A stretch of 64,000 bases of DNA from Oscillospiraceae bacterium (GTDB lineage Bacteria > Bacillota > Clostridia > Oscillospirales > Acutalibacteraceae). The notes under the pieces were generated by a model. That model worked only from the letters and a program-made list of their open reading frames with translations, made no database searches and was not told where the DNA came from. Of the stretch, positions 15,945 to 25,389 are shown one piece after another. The DNA lies in NCBI GenBank assembly GCA_910574995.1, contig CAJTCS010000010.1:52222-116221 (forward strand). The letters are read 5' to 3'. The position numbers were made by a program, and so were the translations under genes. Positions within the stretch are counted from its first letter, which is position 1. Each line of letters opens with the position of its first letter.

Positions 15945-16654
15945 TCGTCCTCCTGGTCATCATCGTCCGGGGCATCTTCCTCCGGCTCGTCCTCGTCCTC
16001 CGGGTCATCATCAACACCGTAGTCGTAGTCATCCAGATCGGCACTGCCCTTGGTGTCCGGCTTTTTCCTGAAGAATTTCAAATAAGCCACAGCACCGCCA
16101 GCGCCCAGGACGGCCAGCAGCGCCACGATCACCAGCGGCCCACCCTTCTTTATCTCCGGTTCCTCCGGCGTGTCAGGTTCCTCCGGGGGCGTGTCCGGCT
16201 CCTGCGGCTCCGGCTCCGGCCCAACGCACTCCGCCATGTTGACGGCGCAGACCTCGCAGGCGGTATTTACAGCACCGGGGGCGCATTTGACCGTACAGGA
16301 GCAAACGGCGGGGGCCTGTTCCTCCTGCTCGATCAGGGAGAGAAGGTCGGCCTCGTCCACCTGATTGAGGAAGTGGACGATGTTCTCCCCCTCGCTGGCA
16401 TGGTCGATGATGATGTAGAAATAGTGACCGGCCCGGCTCTGGACCACGATGAACTGCTTATCTTCACCGGCCTCGCCGTCAATATCGTCCACCAGGGCCA
16501 TGTTGCCCTCCGGGGTCAGGGGCTGAGTCTCCACGCCGCCCGTGACTGGGGGCGTTTCCTCCGTATCGTCCGCATAGGCCAGGGCGGGGGCGGCACAGGT
16601 GGAGAGCATGAGCATGGTGGACAGCACCAGGAACAGGGTCTTAATCCGCCTCAT
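15941..16654 (-). CDS. DUF4366 (CD1107-like) surface protein of the transfer apparatus
   Basis: 237 residues. A signal peptide covers about residues 1-27 (IKTLFLVLSTMLMLSTCAAP). An extracytoplasmic domain with a Cys-rich segment (CSCTVKCAPG...CEVC) follows, then a Pro/Glu-rich spacer, one transmembrane helix near 175-195 and a very acidic cytoplasmic tail (DDYDYGVDDDPEDEDE). This architecture matches DUF4366 proteins of clostridial conjugative elements. It is probably anchored in the membrane as part of the mating channel. Confidence 0.8.
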   Translation of the reverse strand: MRRIKTLFLVLSTMLMLSTCAAPALAYADDTEETPPVTGGVETQPLTPEGNMALVDDIDGEAGEDKQFIVVQSRAGHYFYIIIDHASEGENIVHFLNQVDEADLLSLIEQEEQAPAVCSCTVKCAPGAVNTACEVCAVNMAECVGPEPEPQEPDTPPEEPDTPEEPEIKKGGPLVIVALLAVLGAGGAVAYLKFFRKKPDTKGSADLDDYDYGVDDDPEDEDEPEEDAPDDDDQEDE

Positions 16655-16883
16655 AGCCGTCCTCCTTCCGCTCCGGGGTGGGGGCCGCAGGGACCGGTGC
16701 AGCCTTGATGAGCGCCGCCAGTTGGTCCGGGGTCAGCCCCATGCCACGCACGAGGCCGATGATGTCCAGGTTCTCCAGCTCCATCCGCTGCTTTTCCAGC
16801 TCCCGCTGACGGGCCTGGAGTTCCGTGATCTTCTCCGCGTTCTTCTCATACTCCTTGTCGATCTTCTTGATTTTCGGGTTCGT
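16641..16883 (-). CDS. DUF4315-family protein with ACG in the start position
   Basis: 80 residues. From the second residue it reads NPKIKKIDKEYEKNAEKI, then a coiled-coil stretch and LVRGMGLTPDQLAAL, as in DUF4315. The family normally begins M-N-P-K; here the codon before AAC-CCG is ACG, with AGGAG nine bases upstream, and an in-frame TGA lies just before. No ATG, GTG or TTG start exists in frame over the conserved N-terminus. It overlaps the DUF4366 start by 14 bases. Either ACG initiates poorly or the start has mutated. Confidence 0.65.
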   Translation of the reverse strand, partial: TNPKIKKIDKEYEKNAEKITELQARQRELEKQRMELENLDIIGLVRGMGLTPDQLAALIKAAPVPAAPTPERKEDGYEAD

Positions 16884-16898
16884 TTCGCATCACTCCTG

Positions 16899-18632
16899 TC
16901 ATGGAAGTCTGCCGTAGCAGTAAAAATGATTTTGCCAATAATTTGAGGATAAATTGGCGTAAGAAATGGGATTTCCGCAATGTATCATCATGTTATTGCC
17001 CACATAAATGCCGCAGTGGGTGGGGGCGTTTGGGTCCGGGGCATCGTAGGTGTTGATGAAAAACACCAGATCGCCGGGGCGGGCGTTGGCGGGTGAAACC
17101 GGGGTGCAGATGTTGCAAAGGCTCTTTGCCCCCAGCCGCCCCACGTTCCAGCCGGAGTGGTTGATGACCCACGACACAAAGCCGGAGCAGTCGAAGGATG
17201 TGCTGGGGGAACTGCCGCCCCAGACGTAGGGCATCCCCAGGTACTTCTCCGCCTCGGTGAGCATGGCGGCAAATACCTCGTCCTCCAGGGCCTCCAGGGG
17301 TACATCATAATCCAGGTAGTCCTCACGCTGAGAGGCGTTGGGATATTCGCTGGTTGGGAACAGGTCTGGCCGGTTGCCCAGGGTGGACATATACATGGCG
17401 TACAAGCTCACCTGATCTTCCCCCATGATGTAGACCGGGAGATGGGACAGGTCGAAGTTTTCCAGCTTGACGTTGCAGATGTAGTAGTCATAGGGAACGT
17501 CGCCGTCATCCGTTTCGTAATACCGCACTTCCACCTCCACCGTTTGGGTAAGGGTGTACTGCCGGTCAAAGAGCATTTGCAGCGTCCCCTGCACCTCGCT
17601 CCGGGTCCATGTCCCCTGATGGTAGGCGGTGAGGATGGAGATCAGCACATAGGGGTCATGCCCGATGCTGTCCAGGTCATAGCGGTACTCGTCATAGCCG
17701 GGGTGGTAGCTGGGGTAGTTGTCCACCTCGTTTTGCAGAGCGGCCTCCAACGCCGCATAGTCCGCCTCAGCCCCCAGCATATCCGCGTCCTCGCAGGGAT
17801 AAGTGCCGCCAGCGCCGCTGCCCAGGATAGCCTCGGCCAGCACGGAACAGGAGGACATGACATTAAGGAGCATCGTCACCATCAGGAACAGGCCGATGAT
17901 AACGAGAAAGCCCTTCTTGTGACGCATGACAAATTCTCCGGCCCTCTTGCTCCCCTCCGCAGCACCTTTCAGCGTGTCGGACACCCGCTCCGCCAGGGTG
18001 GATGTGGCCCTGGCCGCTCCCTCCGCCGTCTGCCCGGAACGCTTTGCGGCGGCGTACTGCTTTTTGATGGCCTGTTTCTGCTGCCAGCGTGACAGGGGGT
18101 TGCTCCCCAGCTCAGGATGGTCTTGAAGGGACTGCCGGTAGAGGGCGTTGATCTCTGCCCGTTCCGTGGCCCTGTACTCCCGCAGCTTATGGGCGCGGCG
18201 GGAACGCTCCGCCAGATGGACGCCGGTTTCAGCGGTCTGCTCCAGCCGGTGGGCGCTCTCCACGCCAACATTGTCATCCTCCGCCTCGCTGACCTCATGG
18301 TGCAGCCGCCCGGAGAGGGCCAAAACAGGGGCATCCTTCACCGCATGGGACAGTTTGGAGGGCGGTTTGGCCCTGTTTTCCTCAAATTGCAGCTGTCCCG
18401 CTGTTTTGGCAGTTTTACGGTCGGCGGACTTGCCCTTTTTCTTCCTGCCAGCGCCGGATTTCTGGTCGGTCATGCGCCGTTTCAGCTTTTTCCGGTCCTT
18501 GGGCGGCGGTGCATCCTTCCGCATCGCCGCCCGGTCCGCCTCACGCTCTTTCGCCCGGTCATGTTCCTTCAGACGGCTCCCGTCCTGCTCGGCATCGGTG
18601 AAACGGAGGCGGGACTTGCCCTTAACCGGCAC
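16899..18632 (-). CDS. NlpC/P60 peptidoglycan hydrolase, CD1108-like (VirB1 role)
   Basis: 577 residues. A long basic cytoplasmic N-terminus precedes one transmembrane helix near residues 235-256 (GFLVIIGLFLMVTMLLN). The extracellular part ends in an NlpC/P60 domain with the catalytic cysteine near residue 480 (TSFDCSGFVSW) and histidine in THCGIYVGN. It should cut peptidoglycan to let the mating channel pass the wall. It overlaps its upstream neighbour by 11 bases. Confidence 0.88.
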   Translation of the reverse strand: MPVKGKSRLRFTDAEQDGSRLKEHDRAKEREADRAAMRKDAPPPKDRKKLKRRMTDQKSGAGRKKKGKSADRKTAKTAGQLQFEENRAKPPSKLSHAVKDAPVLALSGRLHHEVSEAEDDNVGVESAHRLEQTAETGVHLAERSRRAHKLREYRATERAEINALYRQSLQDHPELGSNPLSRWQQKQAIKKQYAAAKRSGQTAEGAARATSTLAERVSDTLKGAAEGSKRAGEFVMRHKKGFLVIIGLFLMVTMLLNVMSSCSVLAEAILGSGAGGTYPCEDADMLGAEADYAALEAALQNEVDNYPSYHPGYDEYRYDLDSIGHDPYVLISILTAYHQGTWTRSEVQGTLQMLFDRQYTLTQTVEVEVRYYETDDGDVPYDYYICNVKLENFDLSHLPVYIMGEDQVSLYAMYMSTLGNRPDLFPTSEYPNASQREDYLDYDVPLEALEDEVFAAMLTEAEKYLGMPYVWGGSSPSTSFDCSGFVSWVINHSGWNVGRLGAKSLCNICTPVSPANARPGDLVFFINTYDAPDPNAPTHCGIYVGNNMMIHCGNPISYANLSSNYWQNHFYCYGRLP

Positions 18633-19071
18633 AGTCGTTCTCCGGCCCCTCGCTGTCGTTCAGAACACGGTCGATCTCTTCCTCGAACTCCACGATCTCA
18701 TTGGCAACGCCCAGAATGGCGCGGGTGCTGGCGGTCAGCTGGGCTGCGGCCCGCAGGAGGCGTCCGGCGGCGGACATATCGCCGTCATCGTCCCCGTCAT
18801 CAGCGGGCAGCAGCTCGTCCTCCATCAGCTGGGCCAGATCGTCCGGGTCGCCGCTCTCGGCGTAAGCATCGGAGATGTCCCAGCTCTCATACATCTCATG
18901 GGCCTGCTGCTCGTAGGCGCACAGCGTCCGCATGGCCTGGGACGGCTCCCCGGCCTCCAGGTCCTTCCGCACAGATCGCACCAGCTCCAGCAGCAGATCA
19001 TACATCTCCAGCTTGCCGTCGATGTGGCTCAGGTAATCGTCCAGGTGAATGAGATACAGTTCGTTGTCCAT
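18622..19071 (-). CDS. Conserved acidic element protein, unknown function
   Basis: 149 residues from MDNELYLIHLDDYL; this ATG is preferred over an upstream GTG because AAAGGAG sits at the right distance. It is helical and acidic (DDLAQLMEDELLPADDGDDDGD). No domain recognised. It lies between the PAPS-reductase-like gene and the NlpC/P60 gene in the transfer operon and overlaps the latter. Confidence 0.6.
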   Translation of the reverse strand: MDNELYLIHLDDYLSHIDGKLEMYDLLLELVRSVRKDLEAGEPSQAMRTLCAYEQQAHEMYESWDISDAYAESGDPDDLAQLMEDELLPADDGDDDGDMSAAGRLLRAAAQLTASTRAILGVANEIVEFEEEIDRVLNDSEGPENDCAG

Positions 19072-19073
19072 AG

Positions 19074-20030
19074 TCACTCGCTCCTTTCGTTCGTCACAGG
19101 TTGATAAGGTACGCCGATGTAGTCCAGCACCTTCCCGCAGCCCAAGGCGTTGACGCAGAAATCGTGCTGCCTGGGGTGGGTCAGGGCCATGCGCTGAAAG
19201 CGGTTCGGTTGCTTTTCCAGGTGAAGGCCAAACATACAGAACATACAGCCTGTTCGATGTGCGCCGGTGGTGACGAGCTTGCCGCCCTGTTCCACGATCT
19301 CGCCGTAGATGGAGGCGTAGGGGATGCCGGTCATGCGCAGATAGGCCAATACATCCTGTTCCGTCCAGAACGACATGGGCTGGGAGGTTGGGTCCTTTTT
19401 GAGAAATGCGTTGCAGCCGGTCTGCATATAAGCCCTTTCCCGCCGCATACTCTCACAGGCCATAGTGCCGATGATCTGTTTGTTTCCGGTCTGTTGTGTA
19501 TAGCGGTGGATGGGCCTCTTTTTCATCATATCGCAGCAGCGGGCAGAAATGGGGAACGGCGCGTCAACGAGGAAACTCCATCTTTTGTATCGCTGATAAA
19601 ATTGCGAGAAATTTCCGTTTTTATCACAGCCGTTCAGGTTCTGGACCGCCCAATTACTGCCCTTTCTGGCGTAATAGATACGGTGCGCGACCTCTTTTGA
19701 AATGACCGGATAACCGTACTGCGCAATGACTTTTGGGAAAGCCAGCTCGGGACGCAGCCAAGTCACATCAGGGACAGACTTCACAAAGGCCCGGATTTCC
19801 GGGTACTCCAAGCCCGTATCCACATAGACGGCGGGGATTTCGGGGAAGGCCCGCCGTGCTAAATCCAATAGCACGGTCGAGTCTTTCCCGCCGCTGAACG
19901 AAACCGCTACCCTTCCATGATAGTGGTAATACCATTCCAGGATTTTCGCCTGGGTAACTTGTATTTTCCGTTCCAGCGGCCACCCCTGCATTGTCAGCAG
20001 GTCTTGCTTGGTGTAGACGGCCTCGCTCAT
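19074..20030 (-). CDS. PAPS-reductase-family ATP pyrophosphatase-like protein
   Basis: 318 residues from MSEAVYTKQD; its ATG overlaps the virB4 stop (ATGA). The PP-loop SFSGGKDS is at residues 44-51, followed by VYVDTGLEYPE as in PAPS reductase/DndC-like enzymes. A C-terminal cluster with Cys residues (TGCMFCMFG and FCVNALGCG) could hold an iron-sulfur cluster. A sulfate-assimilation role is unlikely in a conjugation operon. A nucleic-acid or nucleotide modification role is an inference. Confidence 0.8.
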   Translation of the reverse strand: MSEAVYTKQDLLTMQGWPLERKIQVTQAKILEWYYHYHGRVAVSFSGGKDSTVLLDLARRAFPEIPAVYVDTGLEYPEIRAFVKSVPDVTWLRPELAFPKVIAQYGYPVISKEVAHRIYYARKGSNWAVQNLNGCDKNGNFSQFYQRYKRWSFLVDAPFPISARCCDMMKKRPIHRYTQQTGNKQIIGTMACESMRRERAYMQTGCNAFLKKDPTSQPMSFWTEQDVLAYLRMTGIPYASIYGEIVEQGGKLVTTGAHRTGCMFCMFGLHLEKQPNRFQRMALTHPRQHDFCVNALGCGKVLDYIGVPYQPVTNERSE

Positions 20031-21160
20031 GCGCCGCCCTCTGGGATGATCTCGCTCAAGCGGGTCGTCATAATGCGGTACAGCTCCGTGTCCTTCGGGA
20101 AACGGTCGATGAAGGGCAGGATGACGTTGCCATAGAACAGCAGCCCCTCGCCCTCGCCGGAGTGGGTGACGTAGGAAAGCTGGTGGGGGGAGATGTTCAG
20201 CTGCTTGGCGAGTATCTGCCGGTCGCCTGCCGCCTGATTGAGCATATAGATGAAGTCGCTGTTCTCCAGGATGTTGGCGATCTCCGGGCTTGCCAGGAGG
20301 TCCTTGCTGTTCTGGGTAATTCCGGTCGGCACTCCGCCCCATTTTCTGAACCGTTTCCAAATCTCCACGCTCCAGGAGGCCAGCTCGCCCTTCAAGAGCA
20401 AATGGAACTCGTCAACGTAGTAACGGGTGGTCTTGCCAGCGGCCCGGTTGATGGTGACACGGTTCCAGACCTGATCCTGGATGACGAGCATCCCCAGCTG
20501 TTTCAGCTGCTTGCCCAGCTCCTTGATGTCGTAGCAGACGATACGGTTGTCGATGTCCACGTTGGTGCGGTGGTTGAATACATTCAAACTGCCGGTGACG
20601 TAGATTTCCAGCGCCGTGGCGATGAAATGGGCCTCCTTTTCCTCCTGTTTCAGCAGAAGATTATACAGGTCCTCCAGGATGGGCATATTCTCCGGGTGGG
20701 GGTCGGCCAGATAGTCACGGTAGACCAGCCGGACACAGCGGTCGATGACGGTTTTCTCCACAGGCTGGAGGCCGTCTTTGCTGCCCACCACGATGTCGCA
20801 GAAGGACAGCAGGAAATCCACCTTCAGAGAGAGGGGGGTTTCGTCATCGCTGTAATCCAGATTGAGGTCCATGGGGTTGACGTACTGCTTGCTGGTGGGG
20901 GAGATTTTGATGACCTGACCCTCCAGCCGGTGGACCAGGGGAAAATATTCCGCCTCCGGGTCGCAGATGATGATATCGTCATCTGTAACGAGGAAAACAT
21001 TGAGAATTTCCCGCTTTGCGCTGAAACTTTTACCACTTCCGGGCGTTCCGAGGATCAGACCGTTGGGGTTTTTAAGCGCCTTGCGGTCTACCATGATAAG
21101 GTTGTTGCTTAGGGCGTTCAGGCCGTAATACAGGGCCTCCCCCCGGTGCTGAAAAAGCTC
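20027..21160 (-). CDS. virB4: VirB4-like conjugation ATPase, exon 2 (C-terminal part)
   Basis: 377 residues after the group II intron. It begins ELFQHRGEALYYG, in phase with exon 1. Walker A GTPGSGKS lies about 38 residues after the splice junction. DEFHLLL (Walker B-like) and a TQNSKDLL motif follow. VirB4 powers substrate export and pilus/channel assembly at the inner face of the membrane. Spliced length is about 815 residues, normal for this family. Without splicing this half has no proper start. Confidence 0.92.
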   Translation of the reverse strand, partial: ELFQHRGEALYYGLNALSNNLIMVDRKALKNPNGLILGTPGSGKSFSAKREILNVFLVTDDDIIICDPEAEYFPLVHRLEGQVIKISPTSKQYVNPMDLNLDYSDDETPLSLKVDFLLSFCDIVVGSKDGLQPVEKTVIDRCVRLVYRDYLADPHPENMPILEDLYNLLLKQEEKEAHFIATALEIYVTGSLNVFNHRTNVDIDNRIVCYDIKELGKQLKQLGMLVIQDQVWNRVTINRAAGKTTRYYVDEFHLLLKGELASWSVEIWKRFRKWGGVPTGITQNSKDLLASPEIANILENSDFIYMLNQAAGDRQILAKQLNISPHQLSYVTHSGEGEGLLFYGNVILPFIDRFPKDTELYRIMTTRLSEIIPEGGA

Positions 21161-21223
21161 ATAAGGTAGGCACGACCGCGCCATATCCGCTTGCGCGGAC
21201 GGTCTCGGTCGAACCCCCTCCAA

Positions 21224-21257
21224 GAACCGGACGTACACCTCTCGATGTATCCGGCTC
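21224..21257 (-). ncRNA. Group II intron domain V catalytic hairpin
   Basis: On the minus strand the segment starts GAGCCGGATAC and ends GTCCGGTTC with a GAGA tetraloop between complementary arms, the hallmark of domain V. It is about 60 bases from the 3' splice site, leaving room for domain VI. Confidence 0.9.
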
Positions 21258-21272
21258 GCCCTTTGTCTATCA

Positions 21273-23102
21273 TCAGGAATCCATAATTTGATGTTGCAGC
21301 TTATCAAAACATTCGGGGCAGAGCGCGATAGATTTCCTGCGCATTTTCAACATCAGCCTTTCAACTTCTGTGTCGCCCGTCAAGTCTTTGAGCCGCTTAA
21401 CATGGTGCATTCGAATTTCTTCGGTTTTCGCTGAACACAACTCACATTTTCCAGCCTTCAGCCTATGGGCCAGCCCGTTTTTCCGTTCGTATTTACGAAA
21501 CTGCGGTAGAATATCGAGAATGGCTGACCCAGCGTCTGAGGACTTTTTTCGCTCAAAACCATCGTGATAGAATTCACACCGTTTTCTTCCGGCTTTCGTA
21601 TCATAATACGCGCCAAAAACGCCATCTTTCTTGTACTTCTTCCTGATTTTGTTGACGGTGGCATTGAACTTTGCAGCAAAGGTCTTGAGCATACTGCCTT
21701 CCATGATATAGCAGAATTTATTGAGCACAGTCACGTTTTCCGCAAGGCAGTAGAAGTTGTATAAACCGCGTATTTCTGAGTTGTACTTGCTGATAATTTC
21801 CACGTCCGTTCTGTGCATAAGGAACCCGCGGTGTATGGGTTTCCATCGCTCCTGTCCATCCGCGCCTCTTGCGATTTTCATAGCGCGGTATTCCCACAGT
21901 TTGCCCTCCCACTTATCGTGGGGAACATATAGTGCAACCTTATAGTTCAGGTGGCGGCGCAGGATACCGTCTTTTCCGCGTTTAGAAGCTTTACAGCGTC
22001 TGACTGTGAAATCGTATCCCAGGTAGCGGATCAGTTTGCTGGAATGTGTCACTTTCGTCTTTTCCGTTGACAGGGTGAGTTTTAGCTGTGTGGACAGGAA
22101 CTGACCAATTTCCGATTTTATCCTTTCCGCGTCCTCTCTGGAGCCAATGACGCCAACTACAAAGTCGTCGGCGTACCGGTTATATTGCAGCCGTTTATAT
22201 TGTGAGTCGAACTGCGGGAAACTGGGCGTGTCCAACTGGCGATGTTGCGCTTGTTTGAATTCTCTGACTGCGGCTCGATGGTCCTCGGCCACTGAAAGAT
22301 TTTTCTTTGCTTTGTTGTACTGATGATGGACACGGTTGTATTCCGGGCTGGGCAGTCTGTAGCCCTTACCGGAGTCCCTGTTGAATCTCGTCGTGAACGT
22401 TTCCATGAAGCGGTCCAGTTCTGTCAGATAGATGTTGGCCAGGATAGGACTGACCCCGGAGCCTTGCGGTGTTCCGGAGAATGTGCGGTGGTATTCCCAC
22501 TGCTCCATATATCCCGCTTTCAGAAATTTCCACATCAGGGAGATAAAATGTTCGTCTTGGATACGTCTGCGGAGGATTTCAATCAGAACGTGGTGGTCGA
22601 AGCAATCAAAGCAGGCGGTAATGTCGCCCTCAATCACCCAGTTGACGCCCGTAAAGTCAGCCTGAACTTCTTTTAATGCCGTGTGGCAGGAGCGCCCTGG
22701 CCTGAATCCATGGGAGTGTTCCGAAAAGGTGGGTTCATAGATTGCTTCCAGCAGCATACGGACAACTTCCTGGACCAGCTTATCGTCTGTAGAGGGAATA
22801 CCCAGCGGGCGCTTTTTAGACGGGTTACTCTTTTTGGCAATGTAGTGCCGCCGCGCCGGATTCGGCTGGTAGGAGTGGTCTTTCAGCGATGCAATAATGC
22901 GGTTGATGCGAGTTATGCTCATGCCGTCCAGAGTCATACCGTCTGCCCCAGAGGTCATACTGCCGGTTGATTTTGCGATGTTCTGGTAGGCCAGCAGATA
23001 AAACTCCGGGTTGTACAGGTTTCGGTACAGCCGCTGAAACTTGTAGTTTTCTTGTGTTGCTTTGGATTCCAGACTTTTCAATACATCAATCGGATTTCTC
23101 AT
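21273..23102 (-). CDS. ltrA: Group II intron reverse transcriptase/maturase/HNH endonuclease
   Basis: 609 residues. Reverse transcriptase with catalytic RYADDFVVGV near residue 308 and the GTPQGSGVSPILANIYL block. A maturase X domain follows (IRGLYNFYCLAENV). The C-terminal HNH endonuclease reads CELCSAKTEEIRMHHVKRL...ALCPECF, with both zinc cysteine pairs intact. All domains look complete, so the intron is probably mobile and self-splicing with protein help. Confidence 0.93.
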   Translation of the reverse strand: MRNPIDVLKSLESKATQENYKFQRLYRNLYNPEFYLLAYQNIAKSTGSMTSGADGMTLDGMSITRINRIIASLKDHSYQPNPARRHYIAKKSNPSKKRPLGIPSTDDKLVQEVVRMLLEAIYEPTFSEHSHGFRPGRSCHTALKEVQADFTGVNWVIEGDITACFDCFDHHVLIEILRRRIQDEHFISLMWKFLKAGYMEQWEYHRTFSGTPQGSGVSPILANIYLTELDRFMETFTTRFNRDSGKGYRLPSPEYNRVHHQYNKAKKNLSVAEDHRAAVREFKQAQHRQLDTPSFPQFDSQYKRLQYNRYADDFVVGVIGSREDAERIKSEIGQFLSTQLKLTLSTEKTKVTHSSKLIRYLGYDFTVRRCKASKRGKDGILRRHLNYKVALYVPHDKWEGKLWEYRAMKIARGADGQERWKPIHRGFLMHRTDVEIISKYNSEIRGLYNFYCLAENVTVLNKFCYIMEGSMLKTFAAKFNATVNKIRKKYKKDGVFGAYYDTKAGRKRCEFYHDGFERKKSSDAGSAILDILPQFRKYERKNGLAHRLKAGKCELCSAKTEEIRMHHVKRLKDLTGDTEVERLMLKMRRKSIALCPECFDKLQHQIMDS

Positions 23103-23714
23103 AGTGCCTCACGCACCTTTCTTCATTTTGTATTGAGAGACAAACTGTTTCCCTTCGCCGTGTGGATGGCTTTCCCATCCTCTGACTACTACGGAAACTC
23201 TGTTACCTTGGCGGATTTTCAGAGTCACTTTTCTCATAGCACTCATAGCCGCAAATGGGCGGCGCTCCGCTTTAGAGTAATCCCCGTTTAGCGCTATACA
23301 AATAAGCATATGGTGTTGTCGGATGTGGTTTTCGCCGTTTTCCGCTTTCCTGCGGCTTGGTTTGCGGTGAGTATTCCGCACAGCTACACTCAAGAAATAA
23401 CTGTGCCACCGCACCTGCGAGTTTAGCTCCCATACGCAGAGGGCTTCACTATACCCAACCTCCGGCTGCCATTTAGACAGTGTAGTTTTCATCCTCATAC
23501 ACCATGTTTCATCTCTTCTGCGCGAAAGCCTGTGAAGCTCAGACCTTCCGCACGCTCCGCCATGCTACACTCCCCGTCAGGTTTCCCTTTTCGGATAAGG
23601 CGGGAGATGACAGATTGCGGCACTATTTACCGCATAATACTTTTATCTGCTGCTTGCTAAAGGCAGTATTCGTATAGCCCACGAGCACCAGATGGGGTGC
23701 TCTTACGGGCGCAC

Positions 23715-25028
23715 CTGGGTGGTGAAGGGTACAAAAATAGCGGTGCTTGAGGTTGTCAAGCTCCGCTGTATCTCGATCTGATTGTACCCCAGGGGCAGAG
23801 AGGACATGAGGCCCTGCTCCTGCTGGAAGTCCAGGCGGACAAGCTGGCAGTTGTGTTTCTGGGCGATGCTGGACGCCTGGAATACGTTGTTGTCCAGCTG
23901 CCGCAGACTGTCCGCCGTGTTCAGCACCAGGAAGGTGACGAGGAACATCCGCTCATTGCGGCTTTGGAGGTCCTGCAAGAGCTTTTTGGCCTCCGTACCG
24001 TAGGTGGCGAGGTCGCTGGGAATGAGGTCCATATCGTATCCGGCCCTGACCGCCTTTTTCTGCTGCTCGATCTTGGCACTGTCCAGGTCGGTGATCTTCC
24101 GCTTGACCGTCTTGATGGCGTTCACCTGGTCCACGGACTGGATGTGCAGATTGACGATCAGACTGCTCTCCATGTCCAGGAAATCCGCCAGCATCCGGTC
24201 ATTCAGCTCCGGGGCCATGATCTGGACAAAGGATACCGCCCCATACTTCCGGCCCATGCGGAACACCCGGCCATTCCTGAACTCAAAGCTGCTGGGGGCG
24301 ATGAAGTCCTTGACCGACAGGCCGCTGGGGGCCAGCCAGTCCCACGAGAACTGGAACTGCTGCTGTCCGTCCATGTGGAATACGCCGTGCATCAGATGCA
24401 GGCGCTCCTTGCTGTCCATAGGCGATGCCGACACGCCCAGCCGCTTGAAATTGTTGAGGATGTCGGTTTCAATGCGCTCCAGCCGGGGCTTTGCCGTCCG
24501 AATGTTCTCCGCCTCAATGCCGAAGGTCAGGTATTTGGTCTTTGTCAGGCCGTTGTTGCCCTTTGCCAGCTGGTTTTGCAGCATGGTGGAGTATTCCTCC
24601 CGGACACTGTTGAAATGGTCTGTCCGGGGCTGGATGGTAATGCTTTCCGCATAGCCTCCGCTCCCCGCCGCGAGGTTGAGAAAAGACAGCTGAAAACGGA
24701 TAGAGCTGTCAAAATAGTTTAAGAAATCGCACCAGCCGTCAAAGATGGCGGTCTTGTCCTCGTTCTGACTGAGCTGATAATTGATGTCCTGGAACTGCAC
24801 CGTCTTGGTGTAGTAGGTATCGGTGACACGGCAGATGCCGTCCGGCCACATCCTCTGGAAGGGGATGCTGTCCTGGGCGGAAAGTTCCTTCCGGTCGTTC
24901 CGTTTGCTTGCGGCAATGACAGCCTCGATCTTCTTCCGGTCAGCCCTGGAGAGCTTTTTGCCGCTCTGGGGCTTTGCCGGTGTCTGCTCCTTTTTATCGG
25001 GCAGCGTTCGAGGGCTGTCCATGAACAA
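23715..25028 (-). CDS. virB4: VirB4-like conjugation ATPase, exon 1 (N-terminal part)
   Basis: 438 residues up to the intron. It starts MFMDSPRTLPDKKEQ (an ATG two codons later is also possible), overlapping the prgI end by 35 bases. It has a basic N-terminus, then the VirB4 N-terminal domain, ending FVPFTTQ at the splice site. Without splicing translation ends three codons into the intron at TAA, giving a protein with no Walker motifs. Confidence 0.9.
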
Positions 25029-25389
25029 TCCGGCTTACCTCCTTATCCAGTTTATCCTGCCGCTCCAGCAGGGCGTAGAAGTTATTGGTCCGGTAGGGCC
25101 GCTGACGGGGCCGGAGGATGCTGGCCCGGATGATGTTTCCGGCTATCTTCTCCAGGGGCTGGCCGTTCTTCTCATACACGCCCAGAAGGAAAAAGGGCAG
25201 CATCACCAGCATCATACACATGGCGGCGGTGCTGCTCCCCAGGGGCCGCAGAAGAAGAAAGAACAGCGGCGCTCCGATCAGCGCCCCAGCGCCGAAACAA
25301 ATGAGCTGGCGCTTGGTGAGGTTGAACATGACCTTCGTTTTCACGCGGGCCAGGTCCTTGGGTACGGGGACGTATGCCAAAAATATCAA
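24994..25389 (-). CDS. PrgI-family inner-membrane transfer protein (VirB3-like)
   Basis: 131 residues. After a short N-terminus, two adjacent transmembrane helices span about residues 28-70 (LICFGAGALIGAPLFFLLL and AAMCMMLVMLPFFLLGVY), then a basic cytoplasmic tail. Matches PrgI, which sits upstream of VirB4 in Gram-positive type IV systems. Start overlaps the radical SAM stop. Confidence 0.85.
   Translation of the reverse strand: MIFLAYVPVPKDLARVKTKVMFNLTKRQLICFGAGALIGAPLFFLLLRPLGSSTAAMCMMLVMLPFFLLGVYEKNGQPLEKIAGNIIRASILRPRQRPYRTNNFYALLERQDKLDKEVSRIVHGQPSNAAR

Larger units (their letters stand above)
21161..23714 (-). mobile_element. Group II intron inside virB4
   Basis: 2554 bases. The 5' boundary is GTGCG (first base 23714) directly after exon codons ACC-CAG; the 3' boundary is TTAT (last base 21161) directly before GAG-CTT. 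Both junctions are phase 0, so precise splicing restores VirB4. A domain V hairpin lies at 21224-21257 and a reverse transcriptase/maturase is encoded at 21273-23102. Same strand as virB4, as needed for splicing. Confidence 0.93.

Noticed and set aside
19074..20360. Longer PAPS-reductase-like protein starting at 20360
   Set aside because: The extra 110 codons overlap virB4 coding sequence out of frame and look non-protein-like; the ATG at 20030 overlaps the virB4 stop.
23109..23498. 129-codon leftward frame in the group II intron
   Set aside because: It lies in the ribozyme domain I-III region, upstream of the maturase; no protein-like pattern.
20027..25028. virB4 as two separate genes or a frameshift
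   Set aside because: The intervening 2554 bases have all hallmarks of a group II intron and both exon ends are in phase.
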